Shown: positions 36,379 to 49,060, counted from the first letter of the stretch. The stretch is DNA of 64,000 nucleotides from Corynespora cassiicola (GCA_022059125.1 JAEUWY010000023.1:1054001-1118000); one strand, 5' to 3'. Program-made: numbers and translations. The notes: a model not told the origin generated them from the letters alone.

Positions 36379-38330
36379 ATGGCGGCGTATCTCCAGAAAC
36401 TCAGACTTCTGTGGGGGAACGATTCTAGCGAGAATGTCGATCGTCAATTCGCAGCGGAAAAGAATGCGCAGATCGGAGATCAGGTCGTGGTTGACGGTGT
36501 CGAGATTTATCAGGATGGCAATGGAGCGCCAGTTGAGACGGTTAGTCCGCTGGGCTACCATGTCGGATGGGCTGGTATTCTGTTCTTGAACGTCAGCCAA
36601 ATGGTAGGAACTGGAGTGTTCAGTACACGTGAGTTTTCATGCCCCAACGGTCTGTTCGAATTTGTCGTTAATATCATTATACAGCCGGATCCATTCTGCG
36701 AGCATTGGATTCCGTGGGCCTAAGTATTCTTTACTGGATCTTTGGTGCAATCATCGCTGCTGGTAAGCATGATCCCTTGAATAATGTCGTCCGTCGGTCC
36801 CAACACTGAACCTTTGAAGCTTCACTCGCTATCTACCTGGAATATGCGGCGCTCTTCCCCAACCGATCCGGTGGCCAGGTTACATATCTAGAGCAAGCAT
36901 ACCCTAGGCCGGCTTTCCTGTTTCCGACAGCATATGCATTTTTCAACATTGCATTTTCTTTTTCAAGTTCTAATGCAGTCGTGCTGGCTCGTTACATCTA
37001 TCGCGCTGCGGATTACGATGCCACCGAGTGGGAGAACAAGGGTCTTGCAATGGGATCATATACGTTTCTTGCAATTCTCTGTCTACTGTCAACGCGGTGG
37101 TCCATGCGCCTCATGAACCTCATCTCCGCCGTCAAGCTGATCATTCTCCTTTTCATCGTCATCACTGGATTTGCTGTTTTGGGCGGTGGAACTCGAGTCG
37201 AGGACCCTCGCCAGAACTTCCGCAACAGCTTCGATGGCATAACACAAAACGGAAACGATATTGTGAATGCTTTGGTCAGCATCAACTTTGCCTACACAGG
37301 CTATGCGAACGCTTTCAACGTGGTTGCAGAGATCAAGGTACGTGAAGATTATTTCGCCACAATTAATGATCAAACTGACCGTCTGTCGCAGAACCCTTTC
37401 CCAACCCTTAAGAAAATTGCGCCACTCTCTCTTATCATTGTCGCTATACTATACATTTTGGCAAACGTTGCCTATTTCGCCGCAGTTCCAGCTGCTGAGA
37501 TCCGAGAATCCGGCGAACTTGCTGCGGCTATGTTCTTCGAAGCTGTCTTCGGCGGAAAGGCGGCACAAGGTCTTCCTGCATTGATCGCAGTCAGCGCCGC
37601 AGGAAACATCATGGCGGTCATCATCGGAAGCACACGTATGATCCGTGAAACTGCCCGACAAGGTGTCATTCCATGGCCGCATATCTGGGCATCAACACGA
37701 CCCTTCGGCACACCTTTTGCGCCTATCTTGCTCAAGTGGGCATTGACCTGCATTGTCATTCTGGCATTGCCTTTCGGGGACGCCTTCGACTTCCTTGTCG
37801 ACCTTCGTTCGTATCCCGACTCGGTCTTCATCTTCTTGATGGTTGTGGGTATCTACTACCTTCGTTACCGTCGCAGAAAGGCAGGCCTCCCCCCTGCTCA
37901 GTTCCAGGCATGGCACTCTGCCCTCATTCTCTCTGCATTGGTCTGCTTGTTCATCCTCATCATGCCATGGTACCCGCCGGAGGAATCCGATGTATCTTTC
38001 TGGTATGCAACATATTGCGCCGTCGGCATCGGTCTTTTGGTCGGTATGGTTCTGTACTACTATGTTTGGATCAAGCTTCTCCCCAAGCTTCGCAACTACA
38101 GCATCAGGCCGGAAACGTTGGTTTCGGATCAGGATGGGAGTGTCACCCACCGTCTTCGTAAAGTCCCTAATTCAGAGGTTGCGGAATGGGATCGGACGCA
38201 CGACGAGGCTGGCAATGTCATCTTTGGCGAAGCTCAGACAACAGCAGCACAAAGCGAGAGCGGCCATCTGACAAGAAGAGTCAAAGTTAAGGACGCCACA
38301 ACTTTGAACCATGAAGTAGAGAAAGTCTAG
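36379..38330 (+). CDS. MUP1-like (methionine permease type) amino acid transporter
   Basis: Exons 36379-36628, 36685-36762, 36820-37337 and 37392-38330 give 594 aa. The motif SQMVGTGVFSTPGSIL is the conserved unwound first helix of LAT-type APC transporters. EYAALFPNRSGGQVTYLEQ, the cytosolic loop around SINFAYTGYANAFNVV, and NIMAVIIGSTRMIRETARQG match the Mup1 high-affinity methionine permease group. Twelve helices are expected in the plasma membrane. Long polar N- and C-terminal tails (lysine-rich) may be ubiquitination sites, as in yeast. Substrate specificity (methionine, cysteine or other) is inference. The last intron is 54 bp and has no stop in frame, so retention would insert 18 residues. 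Confidence 0.9.
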
Positions 38331-39104
38331 GTAGATAAGTAGTTTCTTGAATAATGTGTTGAATTCCCTGGTTCATTAGCTAGTGTTCGAGAATCCGTGG
38401 CCGAAAGGTGGATATCTAACAACACGTAGATGGAGACAATTAAAACCTATGTGAATCTATGAGTTCCAATCGCTTTTATACCATCCGACCTATCTTCTAG
38501 TCGAAAAGTGATAGAATCCGTCATGATGAGAGTCTGGAAGTCTCCCCAAATGACGTGACTGCCACGAGGCGGCAGCCTAGCCTCAAAATGACACGCCTGC
38601 AGGATCTATAAATTTAATAAGATCATCAATAAATTCTCAAAGGCATTATTTATGAAACACATGTGATTGCTTCTCATTACCTCTAGTTACTGTTTGGTCA
38701 GATGCCTGACCGGCATCATTACTGTTTTTTTTGTATTTCCTGTTTAGTCTTGGCCCAGTAGAGCTGAGAGAAAGGGACTCCCGTAGCTCTTTTGATGATA
38801 TATATGTAATGATTTCGCAAGGCGTAAAGGTTGCGGGGTGGAAAAGCAGAAGATTTTGAAACAGCTAGACTAAATATGTCTTATCGATAAGCTGGTTTTT
38901 GCACGTGATCATAGCAGGACAGGTACATTCCAAGGTCGGCCAATGAGTGCTAATTATTCAGGATGTGAAAATGCACATCCTCATGCGAAAAAAAACCTGT
39001 AGAATTAGTCGAACGATTTATCTTCTAGCTATATTACTACTTTACACGGTAGTCTACCCATTATCCTGAAAGCTTAAGCCTTAGTACAAGGAAAACAAAG
39101 GGCA
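38331..39104. other. Intergenic between convergent genes
   Basis: 774 bp, partly AT-rich, with the 3' ends of the permease and the MFS carrier facing each other. Nothing recognised. Confidence 0.4.
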
Positions 39105-40540
39105 TTATACCATTCCAAAAAAACCCTCTGATGTTGTCAGTTTTGTGGAGAGCGCGACAAACCCCCCAAATAAGCACATGGCTCCACTGAAAATGGATAC
39201 TTCGAAGAAGCCCCCATAATGATCGACCAAAGCGCCATTCACCGGCGGGCCGATAAGAGCTCCAAGCGAGCTCACGGCCATGCCCATTCCTAGCCAGGTC
39301 CCCATATCTTGTGGATCCTTGGGGCATGTCGTAAATGCTGTAGAAGCGCCAGATATAATGGTCCCGGAAACGAATCCGATGGCAATGGCGTAAACAATAA
39401 GCGAAGAACTCGTCTGGACCGAATCCATGCAAAATATTACAACTCCGGTAAAGATACCACCGAATGCAAACGTATTAAGTCGCCCATATTTATCAGCTAG
39501 AACACCTGGGATGATTCTTCCAAATGTTGATGTCGCGTTGAGGATTGCTAGAAGGTATCCTGCAAGCGTCGGATCCATGTCTCTGCTGACTGCGTATGTA
39601 GGAAGATAAAACAACGGCGTCATCATACCGATGAAGTTGAAAAAAAATGCAATGATTAAGAGTATGAATTTTCTGTCCGTATATGCCGATGCAATCCAGA
39701 GAGTTGCCGTACGCGGAGGAAGTCGAGCTTTGACAACAAAGCAGGCAAATGCCATAAAAGGCATGAGTAGGACTAAACATAAATCAAAATGTTAGTATCT
39801 TCGGTCTCCAAAAAAATTATTATAAGAGGAAATCAGTCCCAAGAGGTAGATAACTACGCTTCGACGACTTCTCGTGGAGGACGGGCAATACGTACAGCCA
39901 ATGACTCTCACTGACCAAGCGAATCCCAAAGAGGAGCCATTCAGCATTCGAGAAACTGCAATTGGTATTACTACACCACCAACGCTGGACCCGGCGATGA
40001 CGATTCCCAAAGCAGCAGCACGCTTCTTCTCAAAGTATTGGGAAACAGCAGCAAAAACTGGGAATTGCATGCCCCCCATGGCAACGCCCATCAATACGCC
40101 TTGAACAAGCATAAAGTGCCAATACTCTTTGCACAAGCTCAGCATCATTATAGCGAATACGTATGTTACAGCAGCTGGTCGAATTACCTGCAAAATTAGC
40201 GGCGAGAACACATTTGGCAAATGCATTGACGACGAACCCCGGCTCCGAATCGATCAAACAATGGGCCAAAAAACAATCCCGTTGCAAGTTGGAGAAAGGC
40301 TGATATGGATCCAATCCAGGCAATGTCGTCGGGTGATCTCTCCCGAAGCTGGTTTGAAATGTAATACTCAGCAAACGATCCAAATGAATTAGAAAATCCT
40401 AGACATGAGAAAGTAATCGAAAAGCCTCCAGCTGCAACAAGCCATGCTTGAATACCGCCTTCTGGGAATTTTGAAACGTCAACTGTTGACTTTTCTTGGC
40501 TTTCTAGCTCAGCATTGGAGGAACTTGTGTCGGACTTCAT
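39105..40540 (-). CDS. MFS monocarboxylate-transporter-like carrier
   Basis: Exons 40238-40540, 39896-40187 and 39105-39772 give 420 aa. FPEGGIQAWLVAAGGF followed by NSFGSFAEYY is the hallmark start of fungal MCH-type carriers (D/E-G-G-x-x-A-W motif). Later QGVLMGVAMGGMQFPVF, NATSTFGRIIPGVLADKYGRLN and VSGTIISG fit the family. Twelve membrane helices are expected. Related proteins move monocarboxylates, riboflavin or nicotinate; others are orphans. The 123-bp intron is longer than the local norm. The start lies 346 bp from that of a Zn2Cys6 regulator, with divergent orientation, so the regulator may control it. Confidence 0.88.
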
Positions 40541-40886
40541 GTTTGCGATCCAAGGGGAATGAACGATAATTGAGTAGCAATAATGATGTAAATCATTTTT
40601 TGGACGAATTTTGTTCTATCTTATAGTCAAATCCATCGGCATACGCGCTACTAGACATGCAGATAGTGATGGCCGGAGATAATGTCTCGGGGTCGGTGGT
40701 TTCGGATGCTTCGTTCCTTGATTGGACAGGCCAGCATCCTTCTCGGAAAATGGTAGGACAGACATGCCAGGTGCGCTAATTCTCACCCGCGGGCCCATCC
40801 TAGATAAACTGGCTTTCCTCGCAAACTCCGCCTCCGTCTCGACACTGACCGAAACGAATTTCTTCAATCGGAGATAAATTATTACG
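40541..40886. promoter_or_regulatory. Divergent promoter region (MFS carrier / Zn2Cys6 factor)
   Basis: 346 bp shared by the two genes. A CGG and CCG triplet pair typical of Zn2Cys6 targets could be present by chance (for example CGGCATACG near 40636), so no site is claimed. Confidence 0.45.
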
Positions 40887-43359
40887 ATGGCCGCTGAGAC
40901 AACACGTCGGCGCCGGCGCCCAGCAGTGTGAGTTATCTCCGCGTCACGCGCATTTCGGAAGACTATACTTCCCCTTTGCGCAAACTCGGCACATACTGAA
41001 CACGACTCGTCGAAATGACTGCAATGCTGATAGCTTGATTTAGATCATGTTCCCTCTGTAGAAGACGTAAAGTGCGCTGCAATCGCGAGCAGCCATGCAA
41101 CAACTGCTTGCGATCCAAAAATGCCTCCTGCGTTTACGAAGACAATCCTCCTCTGCGGTCCAGGCAGCACCATCCACAGATTTCGCGACCAAATAATGAT
41201 AGTCCGAAGTCCGATTCATCAGCAGCAGAAGCATCTGCTATGAACGCTTTCCATTTTCGCACGGGTGCTTCAACCACCATCTCCAGTCCCAGCTTATCCG
41301 ATCCGCAACCTCCTTCAAACATCCAAGCATCCCTTCATATGAGGATCAAACATTTAGAAGAGCAATTATCTAGACAAAACATAGCTGAGAGTCAAAATGA
41401 CTACCCTACACCAAGTACAAGCGTCGAGACAATGACTTTGGGTGTGGAACCGAATGGACAGTTTGACTTTTTACACGAAAGAGACAAATCTGGCCTGCAA
41501 ACATCTATAGTGCGGAACGTTAGTCATAAAACCAGGTTTTTCGGTCAAAGCCATTGGATCACCTCCATCGCTTTGTTCCAAAATATTGCGACTGCTTGTG
41601 CACGGTATCTTAGCGATGGATCTTCACCGGCATCGCTAAATCTTCATCGATGTAAAGCACTTGGGAAGATCATCAAAGCTCGTATGGTGCCATCGTGGCC
41701 AGCGCTTCTTTCACTGGAGCTTCCTGAGAAACAACTCGCAGATGAGCTTGTAGAGCGCTATCTTCGCACTTTGGAATCCGTATATCGAGTTCTGCACATA
41801 CCCAGCTTTCGAAGGGAATATGATGCACTGTGGACCTCGACATCTCCCCCCGACACCTCCTTCCTGGTTCAACTCAAACTTGTCCTTGCTATCGGAGCAA
41901 CCACGTACGACTCAAAGTTCTCGCTCCGCAAATCCGTTAATCGCTGGATCTTCGAGGCACAGACCTATTTGTCCGAGCCTGAGTTCAAATCTCGACTCGG
42001 CCTCCAACACTTACAGTCCAACATTCTTCTTCTGATAGCCAGAGAGACCGCAGGAATTGGAGCAGATATAACATGGACATCAGCAGGAGCGCTCTACCGA
42101 ACGGCAGTATACATGGGCCTTCATCGGGATCCCACAAAAGTAACCAAATGCGGAGTTTATGCTTCCGAAATGCGTCGAAGACTCTGGAACACCATTCTTG
42201 AAGTGTGTATCCAATCAAGCCTCACTTCAGGTGGCCCTCCATCTATATTCATTACCGAATTCGATACCGAACCGCCCTCCAACTTCGACGATGAGCAACT
42301 GCTGGCTAGTAATCCCATTGCAAAGCCAGCGGACGAATTCACTCAAAGTTCTATTACCATCGCTCTTCGTAAATCTGTACCGATTCGACTCAAAATATTG
42401 CAAAGCCTGAACAACTTGGGAATGCAAAGCACATACGAGGAAATGCTTTGTCTGGACTCGGAACTGAGAACAGTATATAAGCAGCTTTGCCATACCCTCG
42501 CCAAGCTGCCTGCCTCCCGTTTCGACGTCCAACTGATTGAGCTCATCATGAACCGCTACATTTCCGTACTGCACATTCCGTTCCTGAGCGCTGGGACTCA
42601 GAGCCCTGCCTATGCCTTCTCTCGAAAAGTCGTATTCGAGACGTCACTTAAGCTATGGCAGATGATCTCCCCAACAAGTACTTTTGGGCAAAGCACCCCC
42701 TCCACCGAGGAGCCATGCGACGGCGACATCCAAAGACTGGTGATAATTGGACACGGGTTCTACAGGCACGTTTCTACCCAAGCCATGTTAATGCTCGCCA
42801 TTGAGTTGAGGAGTCAGCTCGAAGAATCAATCTCTCTTGGGCCCAACCTCCTTCGTCCGGATTTGCGCGCCATTGTTGAAGAAGGAAAGTCGTGGATGTT
42901 GAAAAGCGTAGAGGCTGGTGAGACCAATGTCAAGGGCCATCTGCTCATGTGTGTGGCAATTGCACATATCGATGCGTTGGCAAGCCGACTCGGAGAGGAA
43001 GAAGCTGCCAAAATGATGATAAAAGCTGCGGAAGATTCGGAGACGGTGTGTATGGAGGTTTTGCAGCGCATAATAACTGATATTGAGCGAGAAGAAGGGA
43101 GCGAAGGTTATGGAGAACAAGGATTGGATGCCGCAAATGACATGGCACTGCCGGACCCCATGTCATTAAACGCCCCTCTGAACCCAATGGACGACTGGGA
43201 GTTTTTGGTAAGCAAGGATCCCTAAAGTCTTCCACTCTAGGTTCAGTCTAATTCTTATAGATGTCGGATGTTGTGCTCAATGCTAGCAATGCAGAGCCTA
43301 CGCAATGGATGTTTGCCGATGGAACTATGCAAACAGCGGCAATAAACACCATGTTTTGA
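40887..43359 (+). CDS. Zn2Cys6 transcription factor (fungal_trans domain)
   Basis: Exons 40887-40927, 41044-43207 and 43261-43359 give 767 aa. The intron after residue 13 leads into the zinc cluster: Cys16, 19, 26, 32, 35 and 43 (SCSLCRRRKVRC then CNNC), a spacing close to C-x2-C-x6-C-x5-C-x2-C-x7-C. A basic Arg run (7-11) comes before it. The central regulatory domain contains HIPSFRREYDALW and the helical REMRRRLWNTILE-like segment (about residue 370). The last exon adds 33 residues ending NTMF; stopping at 43225 instead would be a shorter form. Nuclear regulator, probably of the divergent MFS carrier and possibly of the reductase and dehydrogenase downstream. No named orthologue is claimed. 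Confidence 0.88.
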
Positions 43360-43616
43360 GCCTGTCGGTAATTCTAGGCCGGATTGAAACAGCCGCACAG
43401 TGTCATCACGATATTCCGTTCAGTATAGGCTGAACGGAAGTTCACGGTTGATACAGAAGTTGTAGTAAGATGATTGGTGATCGTGTAATTGAAGATGAAT
43501 TCGTTTGCATCATTCATTGGTGTTAACCTGAATACTGGTCGTTACAGTAAATATCTAAGTGTTGAATCTGGGTTGATAAAGTACAAAGTGCGTCGTGATA
43601 TCACTAAAAGTCGCGC

Positions 43617-44833
43617 TTACGCGAAGATGTGGAGTGGGTGGTCGGTGAGGTAGTGTCCAGGGTCATTGAATCGAAGACCCTGGTCCAGGGCTGCGATAGC
43701 GTCCAACTCCTCTTTCGTCAAGTCGAAAGATGTGACGTCCAAGTTTTGAGCAAGACGACTGGGGTTGTTAGACTTGGGAATAACGGCGATGTCCCTGTTA
43801 ATTTGTCAATGACAACTCCAACGAAAATGATGCGAACAGCAAAAAGGCATGGGCACTCAATGGGCACTTCCAAAACATACCTCTGAGTAGACCACCTCAG
43901 GAGCACCTGCGCAGGCGTCTTGTTGTACTTAGCAGCAATGCTCTTGATTGGCTCCGCGTCAAACAGCAACGCGACGCTGGTGGGGCGCTGCTTGAAACCC
44001 TCGGGGAGGGGAGGAAGTTCAAGGAAGGACTGAGGACCGAAAGAAGAGTATGCGGTCACAACAATTTTGTGGGTCTGTGCGAGTCGGATAAGCTCCGGCT
44101 GGACAAGGTAAGGGTGGTGCTCAATCTGGAGCGAAGAAATGGGGTGCTTGGCGTAAGTCTCGACGTCGTAAATTGACTGGGCCTGGAAGTTTGAGACACC
44201 AATGGACCTGGCAATGCCCTGGTCAACGAGAGCCTCCATAGACTCCCAAGTCTCACGAATAGAGACCTTAGCAGGCTCGACCTTGCCCTCCTGTACTTTA
44301 ATCAGCGGCATGTCCAAGTCAAGATCCAAGAGTAAATCTTACAGCTCCCCACCATGCTGGGTACGGCTTCACTGCGGGGTCGACATATTTCAAAGCACAG
44401 GGGAAGTGAATGAGGAACAAATCGATGTATCCCAAGCCCCAGGTCTCGTTCTGCTTCTTCATCATGGGAAGCGCATGCTCCTTGCTGTGATAGTTGTTCC
44501 AGAGCTTGGTTGTAACGAAGATATCTTCACGCTTCACGAGGCCCTCCGAAATAGCCCGTCTGATACCCTCACCAGCTTCCTTCTCATTCTGGTAGTCATA
44601 TGCTCCATCAAACTTTATGGAAATCAGCGCGGATCGGACAATCGGTCGTTCAGAGGCTTACGAGTCTGTAACCTGCTTTGATAGCCTGTAGGCTTGTTAG
44701 TAGTATCCAGAAAGCGCAATCCTGTAAAACTTGCATTGTAGACGGTCTCAGCTGCGGTCTCCTTGGGAACTTTCCACAGACCGAACCCAACGAGGGGCAT
44801 ATCATGACCGGAGGCGAGCTTGACGGTAGCCAT
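43617..44833 (-). CDS. Aldo-keto reductase, xylose reductase type
   Basis: Exons 44735-44833, 44662-44685, 44343-44612, 43881-44290 and 43617-43794 give 326 aa. The catalytic set is complete: Asp43, Tyr48 (YDYQNE), Lys77 (TTKLWNN) and His110 (LIHFP). The cofactor motif [13 protein letters not shown] near residue 270 is the NAD(P)H 2'-phosphate site of D-xylose reductases. N-terminal [19 protein letters not shown] is typical. It reduces D-xylose or other aldoses to the polyol in the cytosol. The first intron has a GC donor (GCAAGT at 44734) and the second exon is only 24 nt. It is divergent from the second Zn2Cys6 factor. A polyol dehydrogenase and a DHAS-type transketolase lie 7-9 kb to the right. 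Xylose versus other aldoses is inference. Confidence 0.9.
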
Positions 44834-45295
44834 GTTGTGGAATTGAGAAAATCAATGGATGATAAAATTGCGTGTGCGATCAAGTTAGGTGTTTTCAAAG
44901 GGGGTTTCTTCTAGCTATAAGAATGGATGAGGGGCAGATGGGCGTGTTTCCATGATGGGTCCTGCGTCACGATGCTCCACCAATTTTTTATGGAACTAGA
45001 GGGGCTCTGTGCGGACTTTCTCCGGAGTAAAGGTATTCGTGGAGCACGCCATTGGGCCTGCTCGAAATTCAACGATAGCGGTGCGCCCTGTTACCATTTC
45101 GGGCCTCCGATGTTCAGGGCTGAGATCTGCCGAAGATTAGCCCTGCCTTTCCCCTCATGGAGGAGGGGGTGCATCCGATGACCGAAGAAGGACCGGTGCC
45201 TACAATTACCTCGGAAGTGAAACCCCCAGTCGTGAGGTCAACTCTGCAAGCGGTAGCTGACACAACTCCTGTCATCTCCCCCGACCAGCAGTTCA
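44834..45295. promoter_or_regulatory. Divergent promoter region (xylose reductase / Zn2Cys6 factor)
   Basis: 462 bp. TTAGCC at 45137-45142 is GGCTAA on the reductase strand, about 305 bp before its ATG; GGCTAR is the known target of XlnR/Xlr1-type xylose regulators. A short upstream frame overlaps the second start (separate entry). Confidence 0.45.
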
Positions 45296-45309
45296 ATGGA
45301 TGTTGTTGA
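45178..45309 (+). promoter_or_regulatory. Upstream ORF overlapping the Zn2Cys6 start
   Basis: ATG at 45178 opens 43 codons and stops at 45307-45309, 11 nt past the ATG of the regulator at 45296, in the +1 relation. The encoded text (MTEEGPVPTITSEVKPP...) looks protein-like. It could lower translation of the main frame or, less likely, be a real N-terminus broken by a frame shift. Confidence 0.45.
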
Positions 45310-47320
45310 ACGAACCGAGGTAGCCGAAAGAGCTGTGCAGACCCGCCCGAAGCGCTCTAGGACGGGATGCCTGACGTGCCGAACGCGCAGACGAAAATGT
45401 GACTGCTAGCCACCAATTGTCTGATCGGTCTAGCGCTAATCCCAAGCAGGCGACGAAAACAAACCCACCTGTCAGAATTGTATATCAAAAGGGTTCGAGT
45501 GTCGTTATGCAGCAGCGTTCCAGATTCTCGGGAAAAACAACTTTACGGCTCAAGTGAAGACCAGTGTCAAGTATACAAATGTTAGAGTATGTGAGCACCA
45601 TACCCGTCTTGTTTTTTTTCCACGGCTTTGTGCAAGGATGGACCGCACTGTGAATGCCGGTTGACGTTGTGCAGTTCATCTCAACAGGAGAAGAACCCGA
45701 CGAACAACCTCAGAGTGACTCGGGCGATACCAATGAAGTACGAACAGTCGCGAGCCCTCAAGTTGATAGCCAGTCGCCAGCAACCCGGATTGAAAGTTTG
45801 AAGAGTCCGTTCGTAGGAAGCTCTGATCTGGATGGCTTGAGTCCATCGGCGGCTAGGTATGCATTTGCTCTTCGCGGTCTGCTCGCACTTGGCCATTCTA
45901 ACCCGCCCGACGCTCAATCCAACCTTGCCAATGATAACCTCGGCGAAGAACTGTCCTCAATCCCCCCATCACTGGAGAATGATGTGAATGTGACAGAATC
46001 TGAGTTCAATGGCTTCTTGAAAAACCCTTCCACGAACCAAGGTGTAACTGGTTGGCAAGCCTCAAATTATCCTAGCGCTACTGACTACAGTGAGTTGCCG
46101 TCCGACCGTGCCTTGGACTTGCTGAAGCGATACCGTTACGATATCGCACCATGGGTAAGTGGTTCTTAATCACTAACGATATATCCATTGCTGATATAAT
46201 TTTCTTGCCCACAGTTAGACGTGTGCGACATGGACCATTGTTTTGGTTGCGAGGTGTTACATCTAGCCAAAGAATCCGAGCTAATTCGGTTCGGAATCTT
46301 AGCTGTTGCAGACGCTTGCAGCAATCCAAGCATCAGCCAAGACTCAAGTCTGGCTTTCTTCGCAGACGTCTTTCGACAGCGCAATACCAATAATGAGAGT
46401 ATGAGTTATATGGTTTTCGATGTGTTGACGGTGGCAAGAGATGCACTTTCGGATATGTCTAGTCTCTGGATACAAGAAGAAAAGGCAGCATTCAGGAAAG
46501 ATCTACTGGATGTCTTACTGGAGCAAGTTGAAAGTGGCCAAATACCTTCATCTTGTTTCTGGGTCCTGACGCGACTTCGTAAGTAATGGCCAAGGGACAT
46601 ATAGATTTCTGTCGGACACTGACTTATGGTTCAGAACTGAGTTTCGCCCTCTTGAGCCCATCATTAACTCGAATCGCCACACCCTTACCCTTCACGTCGA
46701 TGCGCAGCCATCATATGGAAATGAACAAATCAAGAATATTCAACATTGCTCATGAAGCTATCACTATATGCGTGGATGCCGTAATGTTCAGCCAAGGGGA
46801 CGATGACAGATTTTTACAGAAACGATACGGTGCCAACCGTGTTGAGGTTTGGAAAATCCTGGTACAATACTGCGAGCAGTGGTATACACACCGACCAGAG
46901 AGTTTCCAGGCTATTGTTGAGCTATACCCTTCGGACGGTCGACGATCAGACGACGAATTTCCAACGATCATTTTTACAGGCGGGGCTGCGATACTCGCAA
47001 ATCAACTTTTGCACACTGCCATGATGCTGCTCTTGCGGAACAAGCCTCGGTTTCTTGAACGTACAAACCCAGTTTCGCAGTTCATGTCCCCAATCTGGCA
47101 CATACATCGGATCTGTGGTATTGCAGTCAATAATGACAGGCGAGAGTGCTGGGACCCGAGTCTGGTAGCATCTCTGCTTCTTGTGGCTCGAATTACAACG
47201 CACAAAAGCCAGCACGATGCCATTGTTCACACATTGGAGGGGGTCCAAGAGTTTACTGGCTGGAATATTCATTACCATATCGACAGATTGCGGAACGAAT
47301 GGCAAGCAGCACACTCTTGA
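45296..47320 (+). CDS. Zn2Cys6 transcription factor (Fungal_trans_2 type)
   Basis: Exons 45296-45398, 45450-45586, 45675-46154, 46215-46578 and 46635-47320 give 589 aa. The zinc cluster is split by the first intron: GCLTCRTRRRKC then DENKPTCQNC and the sixth Cys in KGFEC (residues 25, 28, 35, 42, 45, 52). A disordered Ser/Asp-rich stretch follows (about 80-240). The C-terminal half shows RYRYDIAPWLDVCD, CFWVLTRL and IWHIHRICGIAV, the arrangement of the Fungal_trans_2 regulatory domain. It is a nuclear regulator. It is divergent from the xylose reductase and convergent with a related regulator that has no zinc cluster (149 bp apart). Targets unknown. Confidence 0.86.
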
Positions 47321-47468
47321 AGATTTCCTGGGCCATAACAAAGATTTTGACGCCACATTATTTGTGGGAAATGAAGATTTGTTGTGCTCGAGAGTCAGAC
47401 CCAACTCAGGCAAGCATTTCAAGATCTCCATAGTATTCCCTGATGGAATGCTCATGTCGGCGGTGGGT

Positions 47469-49060
47469 TCAAGTGTCACCTCGGATTTTGTAGCCCCACA
47501 CAGTTTCCAGGTCCCTTATTCTCCAACATGCGGTCCATCCAGTCAAGGCCTCGATATGACGAATTGTTTTGACGACAAGGGCTTGTTCAGAAGTATGACT
47601 TAAAAGCCTTCCAGCTATCCAGAGCGGCTGTATAGCATTGTTCAGGTTCCCTTCATGGGGGTTTGCCAAGGAAATGCCACAAATGCGCTTGACGTGCCAC
47701 TGCACAGAATGTTCCGGAGCAGAGTCGAGGGTCGTTTTATTGTGAGGGCTCAAGGTAGTCAAAAGGAGCACGCAGCTTGTGTGATACAGCTGGTTCGAGG
47801 ATATGGCAGCCCAGTGTGCGAAAAATATATATGGAAACGGAGACGCTGCAGTGGTTTCAATCGGCAGTAGCTCCTTAGGTCGATAGTGCGACCATTCCGA
47901 CCATTGATGCCAAATCTGAGTCCATCGTTCGTGGAATTGCTGTGCATTGCATCCGTTTTCTTCTCCAAGCTCGACGTATTTATTACGGTCGGAAATGAGT
48001 TCGCAAGTTTTTGCACTTAGATATACGGAAAAGTGAGCGTACATGTCCGGAGATGAGTTTCGGAAGAGATTTTCAGCGTAATTATCTGGTGTGTCTGGCG
48101 GCAACCATTTCGAGGGCTTCAGGAGTGTACTCTCTGTACCATCGGAGATGAGAGCTCCGCAAACATCTGTAATGGTCAGTGATCGATTCCAATCTTGGAA
48201 AACTGCACACGATACTGGTTTAGAGACGTTGATGGTTCAAAAAAAGAGGGGCCAAAATACTGAATAACCTACCCATTCGCGCGTAGCACCAGAACACTGC
48301 TTGCGAAACACCACCGCTAAACCCATGAATACCGAATGATTCAAAGACCGCAGCACACCCCTCAAGATGCTTACGCCAATCTCTTGCACTGGCAGTGAAC
48401 ATCTCAAGGCAGCATAACACAACGCAAGTCGCGATGACATGTGTCTCGCGGGTCTGGAGAAGTGGTGTAAGCAACCGTATAGCCTCTTGATATAACTCTA
48501 GGCTGTCGAAAGATGATTGAGTCTTTTCTTTGCGCTCAACCTGTCGGGCACCAATAGCTAGAAGAGCATATAACAGCGGGGGCGACTCTTTCGCTAGAGC
48601 TGGCAGCTGTATACCGAATGCTCGGTTACTGTCGAACATGTCGAGCTAAGTACTACATGAGTAATCGAAGAAAAAAAATCAAGTGAAGCAAGATACACAC
48701 CCACGGCGCCACCTGTGACACATAGTTCTTGAGGTACTGCACTCGCCTGCCCTGAACCAAGATGCGCTTGATGTTGAAAGCGGGATCAGATGTGGTTTCA
48801 TCGACCGGGGTCCCGGCACGCGTAGGAGCAGTCGAGCGGGCGGTTGTAAACAGTAGCGAACGCAACTGTTCCTGGCTTTGTAAATAATTGGGATCATGGG
48901 CAAACTCGTCAATTCCCCAGCTCGTTGAAGGCGACAAAAACGTATCTAAAGTTTCGAATACGTTTGCGCTGCCTTCTTCGTTAGGGAGAAATGTCGCAAA
49001 AAGATCATCCGAAGCGGCATGGTCGAAGCGCATTCGTTTCGGGGATGGTTCCTCCGTCAT
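47469..49060 (-). CDS. Fungal_trans_2 regulator without a zinc cluster
   Basis: Exons 48701-49060, 48273-48645 and 47469-48166 give 476 aa, starting at ATG 49060 (an in-frame TTG upstream was rejected). The regulatory domain matches that of the neighbouring Zn2Cys6 factor: VSQVAPW then LDMFDSNRAFGI, FWCYARMDVCGALI, and QWHVKRICGISL. The N-terminus (MTEEPSPKRMRFDH) carries only a short basic stretch, and the 336 bp before it contain no cysteine pattern. So it lacks a recognisable DNA-binding domain. The 106-bp intron is longer than usual. It may act as a partner or inhibitor of the paralogue. It could also be a truncated gene, but the exon joins are clean. Confidence 0.75.

Noticed and set aside
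40616..40867. Minus-strand frame of 83 codons before the Zn2Cys6 factor
   Set aside because: It lies in the shared promoter of two divergent genes and has no recognisable feature.
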